Assembly (NCBI RefSeq): GCF_002575655.3
Contig: NC_053039.3
Span: 218,631,622 to 218,695,621, forward strand
Length of the DNA: 64,000 nucleotides
Origin: Aegilops tauschii subsp. strangulata
Taxonomy: Eukaryota; Streptophyta; Magnoliopsida; Poales; Poaceae
Direction of reading: 5' to 3'
Below, in pieces: positions 1-10,367 of this stretch. The position numbers and the translations under genes are program-made. The notes beneath the pieces are model-generated. The model was not told the DNA's origin and did not search any database. It worked only from the letters and a program-made list of their open reading frames with translations. The stretch's first letter is position 1. The number at the start of each line of letters is the position of its first letter.

Positions 1-1332
1 GGATGTTTGGTCCATACGATTTGTCACGACCTTTGGACTGTCCTGCTTGTGGGAGTAAGCGAGGGCCCTGCATGCCACGCCTAATTGGACAATCAATCTT
101 CTGTTTAGAACTTGAACATAGTGATTTCCTGGTAAGGATTCACTCGTGTCACATCAAGTAAATCTTATTGATTTACTATCTAAATCTTATTGATTTAATG
201 TCATGTTTTCTTACTTTTGCTGCAATTTTACAATGCAGGTTTTGCCATGTGACATTCGTCACAGAATAAACCGTTTGGTTTGCTCTATGATGGTTATTTT
301 TGTAGGTTTCACTTCTTATGTCGTGTCAGTAACGAAGGCACTGTCCATCACTTGTATTACTGGACACAATTGGATCAGTCTGTTGTCTGAGTACAATCTG
401 AAGCCCTATGATGAACTGCAGTTTGGTTTAACAAACACATGACAATTAGTCCTTCTCGCATTTAAAAGAAATGAAGAAAAAGACTGGAACAAGGTCACAG
501 AGCCTAGTCAAGTTAGAAAGCTGATCATAGCAGACCAGAGATGATCGCTGCTGTCTCGCACATCGGTACCACCTTTAACAACGGATCGAGCACCGACACC
601 TTCTCTGAAGGCACTTGCTCTAGCACTGACAGCGGCAACAGCTTAGTCTGATCCACCTGAGGATTGGGCACCGACCGCGTCAGCGGATCAGGATGATCTA
701 CCGGAGGATCAGGCATCGACACCTGCTCCGACACCGGCACCAGCTCCACAAGGAGCACCATCTCTGGCAGCAACAGCGGCACTACCAGTCGCACTGGCAC
801 GACACCAGCAATGGCTCCGACGCCTGCACCAACACTTGAAGTTGCACTTGCATCTGCTCCGGCCCGTGCAGCGGCAACGGAACCAGCAGTTGCACCAGCA
901 ACAGACTGGGCTGCAGTTTGCACTGCATATACCAAAGTCCATACAAAAACCGACATCTCCACCTTCTTGGTAAGCATTGGTCGCCCAAGTGCTTCGTTCT
1001 TTTTTCTTTCCATGTTGTTTCACATGATTCACTGTGTTGATCTAACTGTTTATGTATGTCTTCTTGTTTGCAAACAGAGAATTCCTAGAGCAACGAGGGA
1101 GTCATTCAACAATCCGGGCGACCGTGATCAAGTTTCCCTTACCAGGCGCAGCCTTGGTGTGAATGAACCTGCTCAATATACCGTAAGTACAAAGGATGGT
1201 CGCATGATGATTGATGCTAAAGGATGGTCAAGGTTCAAATCTAAATCAAATCTTGCGGTAGGGGATGATGTCAAAATCAAACTTTCTCGGCAAGGAGAGT
1301 TGGTCCAAATCAACTTTGAAATTCTTCAGTAG
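1..1332 (+). pseudogene. B3-domain protein pseudogene (two B3-like domains), may continue upstream
   Basis: Exon A reads from ATG at 3 to a GT donor at 132-133 (43 codons, phase 0). Exon B starts after the AG at 237-238 and continues in phase. Together they give a B3-like DNA-binding domain that ends at 'LKPYDELQFGL'. The same frame then stays coding-like: a charged stretch, then a Pro/Ala-rich linker ('STPAPTPAPAPQGAPS'). It is broken by TGA 440-442, TGA 542-544 and TAG 644-646, and the frame shifts near 799-811. The linker exon ends at 969 (donor GT 970-971). The last exon, 1078-1332, encodes a second B3-like domain ('IPRATRESF...GWSRFKSKSNLAVGDDVKI'). The plant B3 superfamily contains DNA-binding transcription factors, and this layout resembles REM-type members. 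All three stops fit C-to-T changes (CGA or CAG). An upstream exon outside the window is possible. Confidence 0.65.
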
Positions 1333-1734
1333 CAGCATGCAACTACCGAACTAATCTATCCTCCGAGAGATTTTGATGTAGTAATATGGCATGGTGAAAC
1401 AAGTGTCCTATGTGTATAAGTAGTACGACAGTATTATTTATCACATAGGATATTGTGAAAGAATCGCAACTTTGATTGCTGGTTAGGAACTGTTGTTCGA
1501 TTTCATTCTAACAGCTGTCGTGCTTTATTCAATTTTCTGTATTCGCCTTGCAACAGCATCTAAAACCAGCGCCGTATCGATCGCTTGCAATATGAAATGC
1601 TCTGAGTTAGAATACATGGTCCCAAAAACATGCAGGCCACCGGCCTGTGGCCCAAAGTCTAGAACCGTGAGCATGTCTGAGTATTATATTCTCAGCTGAA
1701 CCCCCATATTATGTTATATATATTCCTCTTGATT

Positions 1735-1792
1735 TTCTTATGTATAAAGTTGTGATATAAAAGATTTTTATATTTCTTTACAGAGGGAGTAT
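1735..1792. mobile_element. 3' end remnant of a Stowaway-like MITE
   Basis: An AT-rich stretch ends in 'ACAGAGGGAGTA' at about 1781-1792, which looks like the Stowaway terminal inverted repeat plus its TA target. No matching CTCCCTC terminus lies upstream, so this is at best a truncated end. The rest of the 1333-2015 interval is the 3' flank of the pseudogene and the upstream region of the next gene. I see no other gene in it. Confidence 0.4.
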
Positions 1793-2015
1793 TTCTCTGT
1801 CAAAAATATATTTATGTGTAACTAGTTACTCCTGCCTTTCTACTTCCTTTCACTGATATGTGGGGCATCCGGCAACGGGGTCCACGTGCCATGCACCAAA
1901 TTAGAGTGCACAACTGCACGGTAGACTCACCCCGGTCGTAGCGCCACAGTAATGCTCAATGAGCCGTCAAATCACAAAACCCCCACCTTTCCAGCTTTAG
2001 CAGTAAGCTGGACGG

Positions 2016-2534
2016 ATGAAGCAACAATATTTCACTGGGCCTGAATCCCCTTCTCCCTCGTCTACTTGTTCAGAGAAAACCCCCTCTCGGCGATTGCATA
2101 GGGTTTCCTCACGGACAACCAGGTACGAATTCTTTATCCATCCCCGATAAATCCAAGTCCCTTGGTCGCGGATAATCCTAGGATGGCAACCGCCGCCATC
2201 GATGCATTTTTCTTCCTACCGAATCTAGTGTGTTCCATTTGTAGTGCCCAAAGTGCGAGGACCCTATAGGTTTCTGCGCCCTTGGTGAGACGCCACTTTT
2301 GTTCCTTCTCATCCTAACACAGGATTTTAAAACGCGCACAGTATGTTCCTAGAATCCTCTTTTCTATCCGGGAGGGTGGGGGGTTTTGAACATGCTGTCG
2401 ACTAATTTGGAAATTTGGATTGCTATATTTGGATAAAAGGTACTAGTACCATGGTCAACACTGACGTGAAGGAGGAAATTATTTCTAGATTTGGATAGTG
2501 AATACATTGTGTTCTCATATTATTTTTCCTGCAG
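2016..2534 (+). other. 5' untranslated exon and leader intron of the B3 gene
   Basis: A CT-rich leader exon ends at 2122 at a consensus donor ('CAG|GTACG'), and the next exon opens at 2535 after 'TTTTTCCTGCAG'. Splicing joins TAG 2099-2101 in frame with the first B3 exon, and no ATG lies between that stop and ATG 2571. Translation should therefore start at 2571, with a 412-bp leader intron. The exact transcription start cannot be seen. An alternative ATG at 2016 falls out of frame across this splice and soon hits a stop. Confidence 0.55.
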
Positions 2535-2570
2535 TGCATTCCTTACTCTGCCATAACACATGTACTCAAG

Positions 2571-3530
2571 ATGGTTGGCCTTGCCGTAACTGAATACACC
2601 AGTTTAATGGTCACATTGAAGACAATCCATGGATATAAGTTCCGAGTTGGGTTCATGAACCAAGAAGATCGCTGCTTTTTTTATGGCCGAACTTGGATAA
2701 ACTTTCACAAGTGTTACGGACTGAAAGTTGGTGCACGAATGTTGATGGAAATAGCAGAACCTGGTCTCATCTTCACTGTGATCTTCCACCCCGACGCCGT
2801 TCCAGTAGTTCATCCATGTTAGTTTCGTATCTGATTCTTTCTTGTTGCCTTGATTACTTCTTAATCCACCTATTCTGTCTAACTAATCACAATTTAACTT
2901 TAGAAGTAGCAAGATTTGTGATTCCCTTCTCTCACGAAGATGCTACTTCTAACTAATATTTCTTATAATTGGTGGCACATGTAGGTTATTTCAAAGTTAA
3001 GCATGCTACTCGTTTGTTATTCTATAAGAACTCCACTGTTACTGATGGCACTGAAGTTGACTGGGATGACATCCACAAGTTCCTACACTTTATTGATCGT
3101 CTTGAGGTCCTTGTGGGGCGTTTCAATGGTGGAAGGCCACGTGGGATATGTGTGACACTGCTGCACACGTTGAACAGGTCCAACTGTGTCGAGAAACTTA
3201 TGGTACGAGCTGTTTTCTGTTATATATGTTGTTCATAAACTCTTGCTTATACACAGTTTTACAACTGTGATATTCTTGAAACAGAAACTACCCAGTTCTA
3301 TTGTTCCTATACAGATGTCTGACCATGGTCGGGTCAGACTTGTGCTTGGTCACAACATGATGTTTATGTCGACCTACTCCATTCCCCTTGGAGGTGAAAA
3401 GATACTTATTCATGGGTTGTCTCAAATAATAAAGGCCCGTCCATCTTGGAGAATAGGACAGAAGGTTATGCTCATGCTTTTCCATGGCTCTAAAGCGAAT
3501 ATCCTGTTTATTGACCATATTGCGAGATGA
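2571..3530 (+). CDS. Two-domain B3-like (REM-type) DNA-binding protein, spliced CDS
   Basis: The coding exons are 2571-2817, 2985-3202 and 3285-3530. All introns are GT-AG and the phases fit, giving 237 codons (236 residues plus stop). Residues 1-77 form a B3-like barrel half ('GYKFRVGFMNQEDRCFFYGR', then 'LKVGARMLMEI'). Residues 83-155 are a linker domain of unknown role. Residues 156-236 form a second B3-like domain that starts at 'KLPSSIVPIQM' and ends 'ILFIDHIAR'. The B3 family binds DNA in the nucleus and regulates transcription; targets of REM-type members are mostly unknown. Twelve open codons upstream of the ATG ('IPYSAITHVLK') look like the missing first strand of domain 1, so the ATG may sit inside the ancestral domain. 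There are no stops or frameshifts, in contrast to the pseudogene next door. It is the best candidate for a functional gene here. Confidence 0.75.
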
Positions 3531-3749
3531 AGCTGCTTTCAGAAGGTTGTGGATGCATGGGGTGGCGCCTGGGCCTTGTCCCGGGGCTTGGTGGCCTCAC
3601 CCTTGGCTAACTGTAGGCAAAGTAGCACTGTTCGAGGTGTGATTTGTACGGTTGAACCTGTATAAGTACTCATACTGCTTTCAGCTATGGTTGTTAAGTG
3701 CCCCTGCTGGTTTCAGTTAAGGTTGTTAGGTACTCCTGCTGCTTTTACA
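3531..3749 (+). other. 3' UTR/flank of the B3 gene
   Basis: This is non-coding sequence after the B3 stop. A short duplicated phrase ('CTGCTTTCAG', 'GGTTGTTA.GT.C.CCTGCTG') recurs at about 3676-3740. No clear polyadenylation signal stands out. Repetitive transposon-like DNA begins at about 3750. Confidence 0.35.
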
Positions 3750-4150
3750 GTTTGTTGTGTTTCTTCAGTCCTGTCTTCCTCCAGCCGCCAAAACCAAACC
3801 AGCGCTGGCGGGGCTGCCTGCTTCTGCCTCCCACGGCTGGCTGCGCCTCAGCGCACACATCGCCGCCCTACCGTCTCCTAAATCGTTAACGCCGACGTCC
3901 GAGGCCTCGCCGTCGTCCTCTGCGCTCTTTGGTGCGCTCGCCGCGGCGCCGCCCTCTCGCGTTGTCAACATGGTCAACAAACAAGAGGAATCGGGAGAGG
4001 ACTGTACATGGAGAGGATGACAGTAGGGGCCCACCATGTTCATGGCCGTACGCAAGTAAGTTCCTCATTTTTGTTATATATACTCCATTCTCAGCGTATA
4101 GAAAAAGAAAATGCTTCCTCCTAGTGGTTTCCTGACATCTGGGACCCACG
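3750..4150. repeat. Diverged repeat unit 0
   Basis: It shares phrases with the two units downstream: the 'CTTCCTCCAGCCGCCAAA' start, 'GTCAACAAAC', 'TGTACATGGAGAGG.TGACAG' and 'GGGACCCAC'. It is the most diverged of the three. ORFs across it on both strands reflect GC-rich composition and are not homologous to anything I know. Confidence 0.5.
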
Positions 4151-4270
4151 ACATTGTCAGCGTATATAGTCAATAGACAAGATAACAACACAAGATCGGC
4201 TAACACCTGGGATGTAGCTGCTCGAGCAGTTTTTTTTGTTATTGTTGAGACGGAGCAGGGTTTCAACTGG

Positions 4271-4750
4271 GCTGTGGCCCGTCTAGCCCAGACTTATATT
4301 TTACGTTCACCACATGACCAGCCCATCTAATTTTTCTTTGCGAAAATGAGCCCAGTTTATTTTTTCTGAACAATACCCAATGCCTACTTATTTTTCTATG
4401 CCCTGATGGGCTGCAACTCTTTCAAGACGTCTGCAAATCTTGAAAGTAATATGAAATGGGCTGTAAATATAAAAAGCAGACGACAAATTGGCAATTACTT
4501 TATAATTTCTGAATTTTTTCACATTTTCAGATTCCAATTTCACTGGGCTTTAACCTAATTTAAATATATCTTGAAAGTACTTTAAATTTGGCTCGACATT
4601 TCGGTATTAAAAATAGTTTGAACCCCACAGAAATGTGTGAAATTTCGTTTACATTTTTAACCCTGGCCCTGGCCAACAAAAAACGGACTGCAATAAATTG
4701 CATAAGAAGTTGCAATGAGCTGTAAATTATTGAAAAATAGGTAATGGTCT
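4271..4750. other. AT-rich spacer, no gene seen
   Basis: This is AT-rich DNA with scattered 'GGGCTGTAAAT' and 'GAGCTGTAAAT' phrases (about 4459 and 4718) and 'CCCA' or 'GCCCA' words. No open frame, terminal repeat or RNA-gene signature is visible. It lies between repeat unit 0 and unit A. Confidence 0.3.
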
Positions 4751-6952
4751 GACTTGTGGGACTATTAGTTGACGCGTATGCAAGATTTTTTTACTTATTA
4801 TATAGGTCAACAAACGATTCTAGCAGATGTAACCGTTGGATGTCAATCCAACGGCCGTCGTGCTTCTTCAATTTCTGATCTTCTTGCTCCAGCCGCCAAA
4901 TCCAGCGCCGGCGGGACCGCCTGCTCCCGCCTCCCGTGGCCGGCTATGCAGTCGCACAGGCGTCACCGCCCCTACTACTCCCACCGCTGGCCAGGCCATC
5001 CCTCTACTCACTGCTACCTCTTGAGCACTGCGTTGGTTTTCCCTTGAAGAGGAAAGGGTGATGCAGGAAAGTAGCGTAAGTATTTCCCTCAGTTTTTGAG
5101 AACCAAGGTATCAATCCAGTAGGAGGCTACGCGCGAGTCCCTCGCACCTGCACAATACAAATAAATCCTCGCAACCAACGCGATAAGGGGTTGTCAATCC
5201 CTTCACGGTCACTTACAAGAGTGAGATCTGATAGATATGATAGGATAATATTTTTGGTATTTTTATGATAAAGATGCAAAGTAAAATAAAAGCAAAGTAA
5301 AAGGCAAAGGAAATAACTAAGTGTTGGAAGATTAATATGATGAAGATAGACCCGGCGGCCATAGGTTTCACTAGTGGCTTCTCTCAAGAGCATAAGTATT
5401 TTACGGTGGGTGAACGAATTATTGTTGAGCAATTGATAGAATTGAGCATAGTTATGAGAATATCTAGGTATGATCATGTATATAGGCATCACGTCCGAGA
5501 CAAGTAGACCGACTCCTGCCTGCATCTACTACTATTACTCCACTCATCGACCGCTATCCAGCATGCATCTAGAGTATTAAGTTCATGAAAACAGAGTAAC
5601 GCCCTAAGCAAGATGACATGATGTAGAGGGATAAATTCATGAAATATGATAAAAAATCCCATCTTGTTATCCTCGATGGCAACAATACAATACGTGCCTT
5701 GCTGCCCCTACTATCACTGGGAAAGGACACCGCAAGATTGAACCCAAAGCTAAGCACTTCTCCCATTGCAAGAAAGATCAATCTAGTAGACCAAACCAAA
5801 CTGATAATTCGAAGAGGCTTGAAAAGATAACCAATCATACATAAAAGAATTCAGAGAAGATTCAAATACTTTTCATACATAATCTTGATCATAAACCCAC
5901 AATTCATCGGTCTCAACAAACACAACGCAAAAAGAAGATTACATCGAATAGATCTCCACGAGAGGGGGAGAACATTGTATTGAGATCCAAAAAGAGAGAA
6001 CAAGCCATCTAGCTACTAACTATGGACCCGAAGGTCTGAGGTAAACTACTCACACTTCATCGGAGAGGCTATGGTGTTGATGTAGAAGCCCTCCGTGATG
6101 GATGCCCCCTCCGGCGAAGCTCCGGAACAGGCCCCAAGATGGGATCTCATGGGTACATAAGGTTGCGGCGGTGGAATTAGGTTTTTGGCTCCGTATCTGA
6201 TCGTTTGGGGGTACGTAGGTATATATAGGAGGAAGGAGTATGTCGGTGGAGCAACAGGGGGCCCACGAGGGTGGAGGGCGTGCCCTGGGGGGGGGGGGGG
6301 GTGGGCGCGCCCCCTACCTCGTGGCCTCCTCTTTTGTTTCTTGACGTAGGGTCCAAGTCTCCTGGATCATATTCTTCCTAAAAATCACGTTCCCGAAGGT
6401 TTCACTTCGTTTGGACTCCGTTTGACATTCCTTTTCTGCGAAACTCTGAAATAGGCAAAAAACAACAATTCTGGGCTGGGCCTCCGGTTAATAGGTTAGT
6501 TCCAAAAAATAATATAAAAGTGAATAATAAAGCCCAATAATGTCCAAAACAGTAGATAATATAACATGGAGCAATCAAAAATTATAGATACGTTGGAGAC
6601 GTATCACTCACCCACACCCCTCCACTGCTATGACTTCGCCGCCTTTGGGTCATTCCCTTCCTGGGTCTTGCAGTCGTCCATCGCGCTGGTGTTCTCGGCA
6701 CGGCGTGGTCAACATTGTCAACAAACGACAACATCGGAAGAGGGATGTACATGGAGAGGCTGACAGTTGGGACCCACATGGTCCATGGCCGCACGCAAGC
6801 AAGTACCTCCTTATTATGCCAAAAGAATGAATCCTCCCAATGACAGCTGGGACCCACCAGCTATATCTTGGCACGGAAGGAAGTGCCTCCTTATTAAGCA
6901 AAAAATAACGAGTGCTCCCCATGACAGCTGGGGCCCACCAGATTTGGAGGCT
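4750..6952. repeat. Repeat unit A, split by a solo LTR
   Basis: The unit runs 4750-5011 and resumes at 6612-6952. It matches unit B along its length: 'GACTTGTGG', 'GTCAACAAACGATTCTA', 'CCGTTGGAT', 'CCAACGG.CGTC.TGCTTCTTCAA', 'TGGCCGGCTATGC' and 'GGCCAGGCCATCCCTCTACT'. The solo LTR landed in 'CTCTACTCAC', and the uninterrupted site survives in unit B near 7190-7205. Confidence 0.6.
5007..6611 (-). mobile_element. Solo gypsy LTR (Sabrina/WHAM-like), 5012-6606, with 5-bp TSD CTCAC
   Basis: The LTR is 1,595 bp. On + it begins 'TGCTACCTCTTGAGCACTGC' and ends 'GGAGACGTATCA', so its own orientation is minus. CTCAC directly flanks it at 5007-5011 and 6607-6611, which shows a clean insertion followed by LTR-LTR recombination. 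Its U5 end matches the LTR at 10368 that sits next to a tRNA-Asp primer site, which identifies it as gypsy. A G-tract at about 6290-6301 lies beside 'GGGCGCGCC'-type sequence typical of these U3 regions. No internal coding sequence remains. Confidence 0.85.
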
Positions 6953-7720
6953 GACTTGTGGCCTACTATGTTAACGCGTACGAAGGGCGTTGTCAAGTTA
7001 GTCAACAAACGATTCTATCACCGGTGGCCGTTGGATTGTTAACATCCAACGGTCGTCCTGCTTCTTCAACCTCTCATTTTCTTGCTCCAGCCATCCAAAC
7101 CACCGCGTGCTCCTGCCTCTCGTGGCCGGCTATGCTGCTGCGGAGGCCTCACCGCCCCCTACTACTCCCAGCACTGGCCAGGCCATCCCTCTACTCACCC
7201 ACACCCCTATTATTCTGCGGCGATGGCAGCCTCACACCGCAACCGGACCAATCAACCCTCATACTCCTCTCCGCGTGGGCATCCACTGCCGCATCTTCCC
7301 CGGCTCCATGTCGTCCCCTTCCTAGGCCTTGCCGTCATCCACCGCCTTGGTGCTCTTGGCGCGGCGTGGTCAATGTGGTCAAGGAACGACTTCCATCGGA
7401 AGAGTATTGTATGTGGAGAGGCTGACAGCTGGATCCATGGCCGCAGCAAGGAAGTGCAACCTTATTACGCGTAAAATAATTATTCCTCCATCTGACAGCA
7501 GGGACCCATTGAACGGGCCACTGTATTTCGCGAAAAAATGTTTCCCCTCTGACTACTCGGACCCACTAGCTACATCTTCGCACGGAAGGAAGTGCGTCCA
7601 TATTACGGGAAAAAAAAATGATTCTCCCCCTGACAGCGGGGACCCACCAGCAATAACTTTGCACGCAAGGAAGTGCCTCCTTATCCTCCCTGACAGTAGG
7701 GACCCACCTGGTCGAAACGT
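6953..7720. repeat. Repeat unit B (uninterrupted copy)
   Basis: This is a near-full copy of unit A with the empty insertion site. Its 3' half holds several diverged copies of a roughly 60-70 bp module built on 'TGACAGC.GGGACCCACCAG', 'CACG.AAGGAAGTGC.TCC' and 'TATTA' (also present in unit A at about 6760-6940). The ORFs across it are not supported by any protein family I recognise. Confidence 0.55.
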
Positions 7721-8114
7721 ACGCAGCGTTGTCATTCTAGTCGCGAATGTGTACGTACATACTAGTCGATCGGTCTGTCTGTAGGCTACAACAATGAACC
7801 GTGGCCGAGTAAGGAAGGGCACGTGTCATAGTAGAGGCGCGGACGTAGCATGTCACGCAGTCCCGTCAATATCGTGTACATGTATGTACAACCAGGGTGC
7901 AAGAAAGTAAATACGGCCACGTACGTACATAAGGGTGGGGTCTCGAACGCCTACTCGCGCATACGTACGACCAGGGCTCGTGTACATGGAGAGGCAGCAG
8001 AGAGCAGCGACAGCATGCTGTTCATCGGCAGCCACCGGCTCGGTCGGAACAGAGAAACTGCGTCGTGTTCATCGGGAGGCAACAAAATGCGTCGTGTTCA
8101 TCGGGAGCCAACCG

Positions 8115-8403
8115 GCTTGGATGGAACAGCCGAAACGAGGCCTGGCGTACCGCAGAACGGAGGAAACGGCCTTTTGTTCGACGCCTACGGTCGAAACGGA
8201 ATCCTGTTCACCGGGAGGGGTCTGGCGTACCGCAAAATGGAGGAAACGGACTTCTCTTCGACCTCCTATGGTCGAAACGGGGTCCTGTTGATCGAGAGGG
8301 GTGTGGCGTACCGCAAAACGGAGGAAACAGACTTCTCTTCGACCTCCTACGGTCGAAACGGGGGTCCTATTCATCGGGAGGGGTCTGGCGTACTGCAAAA
8401 CGG
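8115..8403. repeat. About 81-bp tandem array
   Basis: 'TGGCGTACCGCA' recurs at 8143, 8223, 8304 and (as TGGCGTACTGCA) 8386, a period of 80-82 bp. The flanking text of each unit is also conserved ('GGAGGAAACGG', 'TTCTCTTCGACCTCCTA.GGTC', 'CCTGTTCA.CGGGAGGGG'). Roughly three and a half units are visible. The long ORFs here are by-products of a period near a multiple of three. Confidence 0.75.
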
Positions 8404-8990
8404 GACTCCACGGGCTACTATTTATCCACCGTCTACTGCCTCGCTCCAGCCTCCACGGGCTACTGTTCATCCATCGTCGACCTCCTCCAGCCTCCACCTA
8501 TGACTGTTCATCCACGGCATCTCCCTCCCGCCTCCACCAGCTACTGTTCATCCACGGGCTCCTGTTCATCTAGCCTCCACCACTCCTCCACCGGCTACTG
8601 TTCAACCACCCCTCCATGGGCTACTGTTCATCCAACCCTCCATCGGCTACTGTTCAACCAGCCATCCACGGGGTCCTATTCATCCACCCCAACCAGCTCG
8701 ATCAGGGTCCTGTTCATTTAGCGGCAACGGCCTCTACTACCACGGGGTTCTGTTCATCCAACCCCCACTGGGGAATATTCATCCAACCCCCAACAACGCT
8801 CACTGTTCATCAAGAGGCAGTAGGTTCGATCAGCTTCAGTTAGCAGCAGTAGCGAAGGAATCGCTCGATCGGGTTCAGTTAACAACCAGGGATCGATCGA
8901 TCGCTGGGGGTTCAGTAACGCGTAGCTAGTGCAATCGCTCGGGTTCAGTAGGCAAACGCCTCACTTGGGTTCAGTTAGAGCCCAACGTCT
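8404..8990. repeat. Short-motif arrays: CTACTGTTCATCCA and GGGTTCAGTTA
   Basis: From about 8404 to 8815 the motif 'CTACTGTTCATCCA' or a one- to three-mismatch relative occurs about a dozen times at irregular spacing. From about 8826 to 8980 a second motif, 'GGGTTCAGT(T/A)', occurs five times, interleaved with 'ATCGATCG' and 'CAATCGCTCG'. The dense irregular spacing resembles subterminal transposase-binding repeats of DNA transposons. That role is inferred. Confidence 0.6.
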
Positions 8991-9325
8991 CGCACCCATG
9001 CGCGTACGTGTACGAGAGAAACGCGTAATCCCCCCGTGCATTGCTCGGCCCCGACCACCCACCGTAACCGGGATATCCCCGATATTTTCCTCGCCCTCGC
9101 TTCTACCACGGTTTTTTCCATCATGGACGGCCCAAAGAATGTCATGCAGTTGCGTCTCCGGCCCGTCCAGGACGAAAACCCATTTTCTGTCATAGAAGTA
9201 GGAGCCCACCACATCTATGATGATAACGGGTTTTGTCACAATTATCGTCATAGAAGTGTCATAAGCATGACAGGAAAAAAATTCGTTCGGCCCAAAATGT
9301 CATGGATGTGTCTTTTTTTGTAGTG

Positions 9326-10367
9326 ACGCATTATTACCAAAATTGTTCCTACCAACAAAATTCACATCCATAGATTCTTTATTATTCTCTATCAAAGTAG
9401 ACAAAGGCATATCATTAGGATCAATAGGAGCACTCTTGCTAGCAATCAATTCATAAGTTCATCCATCTTTCCACTCAAAGTATTAATTTCTTCATTGAGA
9501 GTAATTTGCCATAATATTATCTAGGAGTTTAGTAGCTTATCCTAATGTAATTTCCATAAAAGTACCACCCGCGGCATAATCTAAAAGATTTCTAGATGCA
9601 AAATTCAATCCCGCATATTTTTTTGTATGATCATCCATAGACTTAAACCATGAGTAGGGTAATTTCTTATCATCAATTTCATCCTCTCCCAAGATTGTGC
9701 AACATGTTCATGATCTATTAGCTTAAAAGTCATTATATCATTCCTAAGGGAGATGATCTTAGCGGGAGGAAAATACTTGGAAATAAAAGCATCCTTACAC
9801 TTATTCCATGAATCAATACTATTTTTAGGCAAGGACGAAAACCAAGTTTTAGCACTATATCGTAGTGAGAATGGAAATAGCTTCAATTTAACAATATCAT
9901 TATCCACATCTTTTTTCTTTTGCATATCACACAGTTCAACGAAAGTATTTAGATGGGATGCAACATCTTCATTAGGGCTACCAGAAAACTCTTCTTTCAT
10001 AACAAGTTTCAACAAAGCGACATTAATATCATAAGATTCTGCACTAGTGGTGGGAGCAATCAGGGCACTAATAAAATCATTATTATCAGTGTTGCAAAAA
10101 TCACACAACTTAGTATTTTCTTGAGACATCATGGCAAAGCAAGCAATATAGCACAAAAGCAAACAAAAGGCAAACGAAAGGACAAACGGAAAGAAGGCGA
10201 ATAAAAAGGCAAATATTTTTGTGTTTTTCTGATAATGTTTTAGAAGTGGGGGAGATGAAAACGAGAGGCAAACGGAAAATAATGTAGTGCAAGAGATGAG
10301 AGTTTATGATGGGTACTCGGTAGGCTTGATGTAGAACCTCCCCGGCAACGGCGCCAGAAATTCTTCC
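9326..10367 (-). pseudogene. Gypsy gag fragment and 5' leader (minus)
   Basis: The gag reads on minus from about 10129 ('MSQENTKL') to 9605 and continues in diverged form to about 9326 ('APIDPNDMPLSTLIENN'). It includes the Retrotrans_gag core 'LFPFSLRYSAKTWFSSLP' and 'WNKCKDAFISKYFPPAK', as in Athila/Sabrina-type gypsy elements, where gag packages the RNA. The downstream gag and pol are missing because the segment is cut at the CACTA terminus at 9325. The region 10130-10338 is the untranslated leader between primer site and gag. Confidence 0.7.
10339..10356 (-). other. Primer-binding site, tRNA-Asp type
   Basis: The + strand here reads TCCCCGGCAACGGCGCCA, which matches the 3' end of plant tRNA-Asp including CCA. 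On the element strand this is the complementary primer-binding site 11 bases after the end of the LTR. tRNA-Asp priming is common in Triticeae gypsy elements. It fixes the element as minus-strand and 10368 as the LTR edge. Confidence 0.8.

Larger units (their letters stand above)
3750..9325. mobile_element. Non-coding repetitive block ending in a CACTA-type terminus
   Basis: The block has no protein-coding gene that I can support. It contains diverged duplicate units (about 3750-4150, 4750-6952 and 6953-7720), a solo LTR, an 81-bp tandem array and short-motif arrays. At its right edge '…TTTTTTTGTAGTG' (9312-9325) is the reverse complement of a CACTACAAAAA terminus. Subterminal copies of 'GTCATAGAAGT' lie at about 9188 and 9247. 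This resembles the end of a non-autonomous CACTA transposon. I found no matching left terminus, so the left boundary is only where unique B3 flank gives way to repeats. Confidence 0.45.

Noticed and set aside
525..1032. Minus-strand ORFs opposite the B3 pseudogene linker
   Set aside because: They are shadows of the Pro/Ala-rich + strand linker. The + strand has matching splice sites and B3 domains on both sides; the minus frames match nothing.
3886..4266. Minus ORF in repeat unit 0
   Set aside because: It spans GC-rich repeat and an AT-rich spacer, has no homologue I recognise, and is not kept in units A and B.
7850..8721. ORFs of over 200 codons across the 81-bp tandem array
   Set aside because: The repeat period is close to a multiple of three and several overlapping frames are open at once, which is typical of repeat artefacts.
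10339..10356. A tRNA-Asp gene
   Set aside because: Only the 18 bases matching the tRNA 3' end are present, and they sit beside an LTR edge, so it is a primer-binding site.
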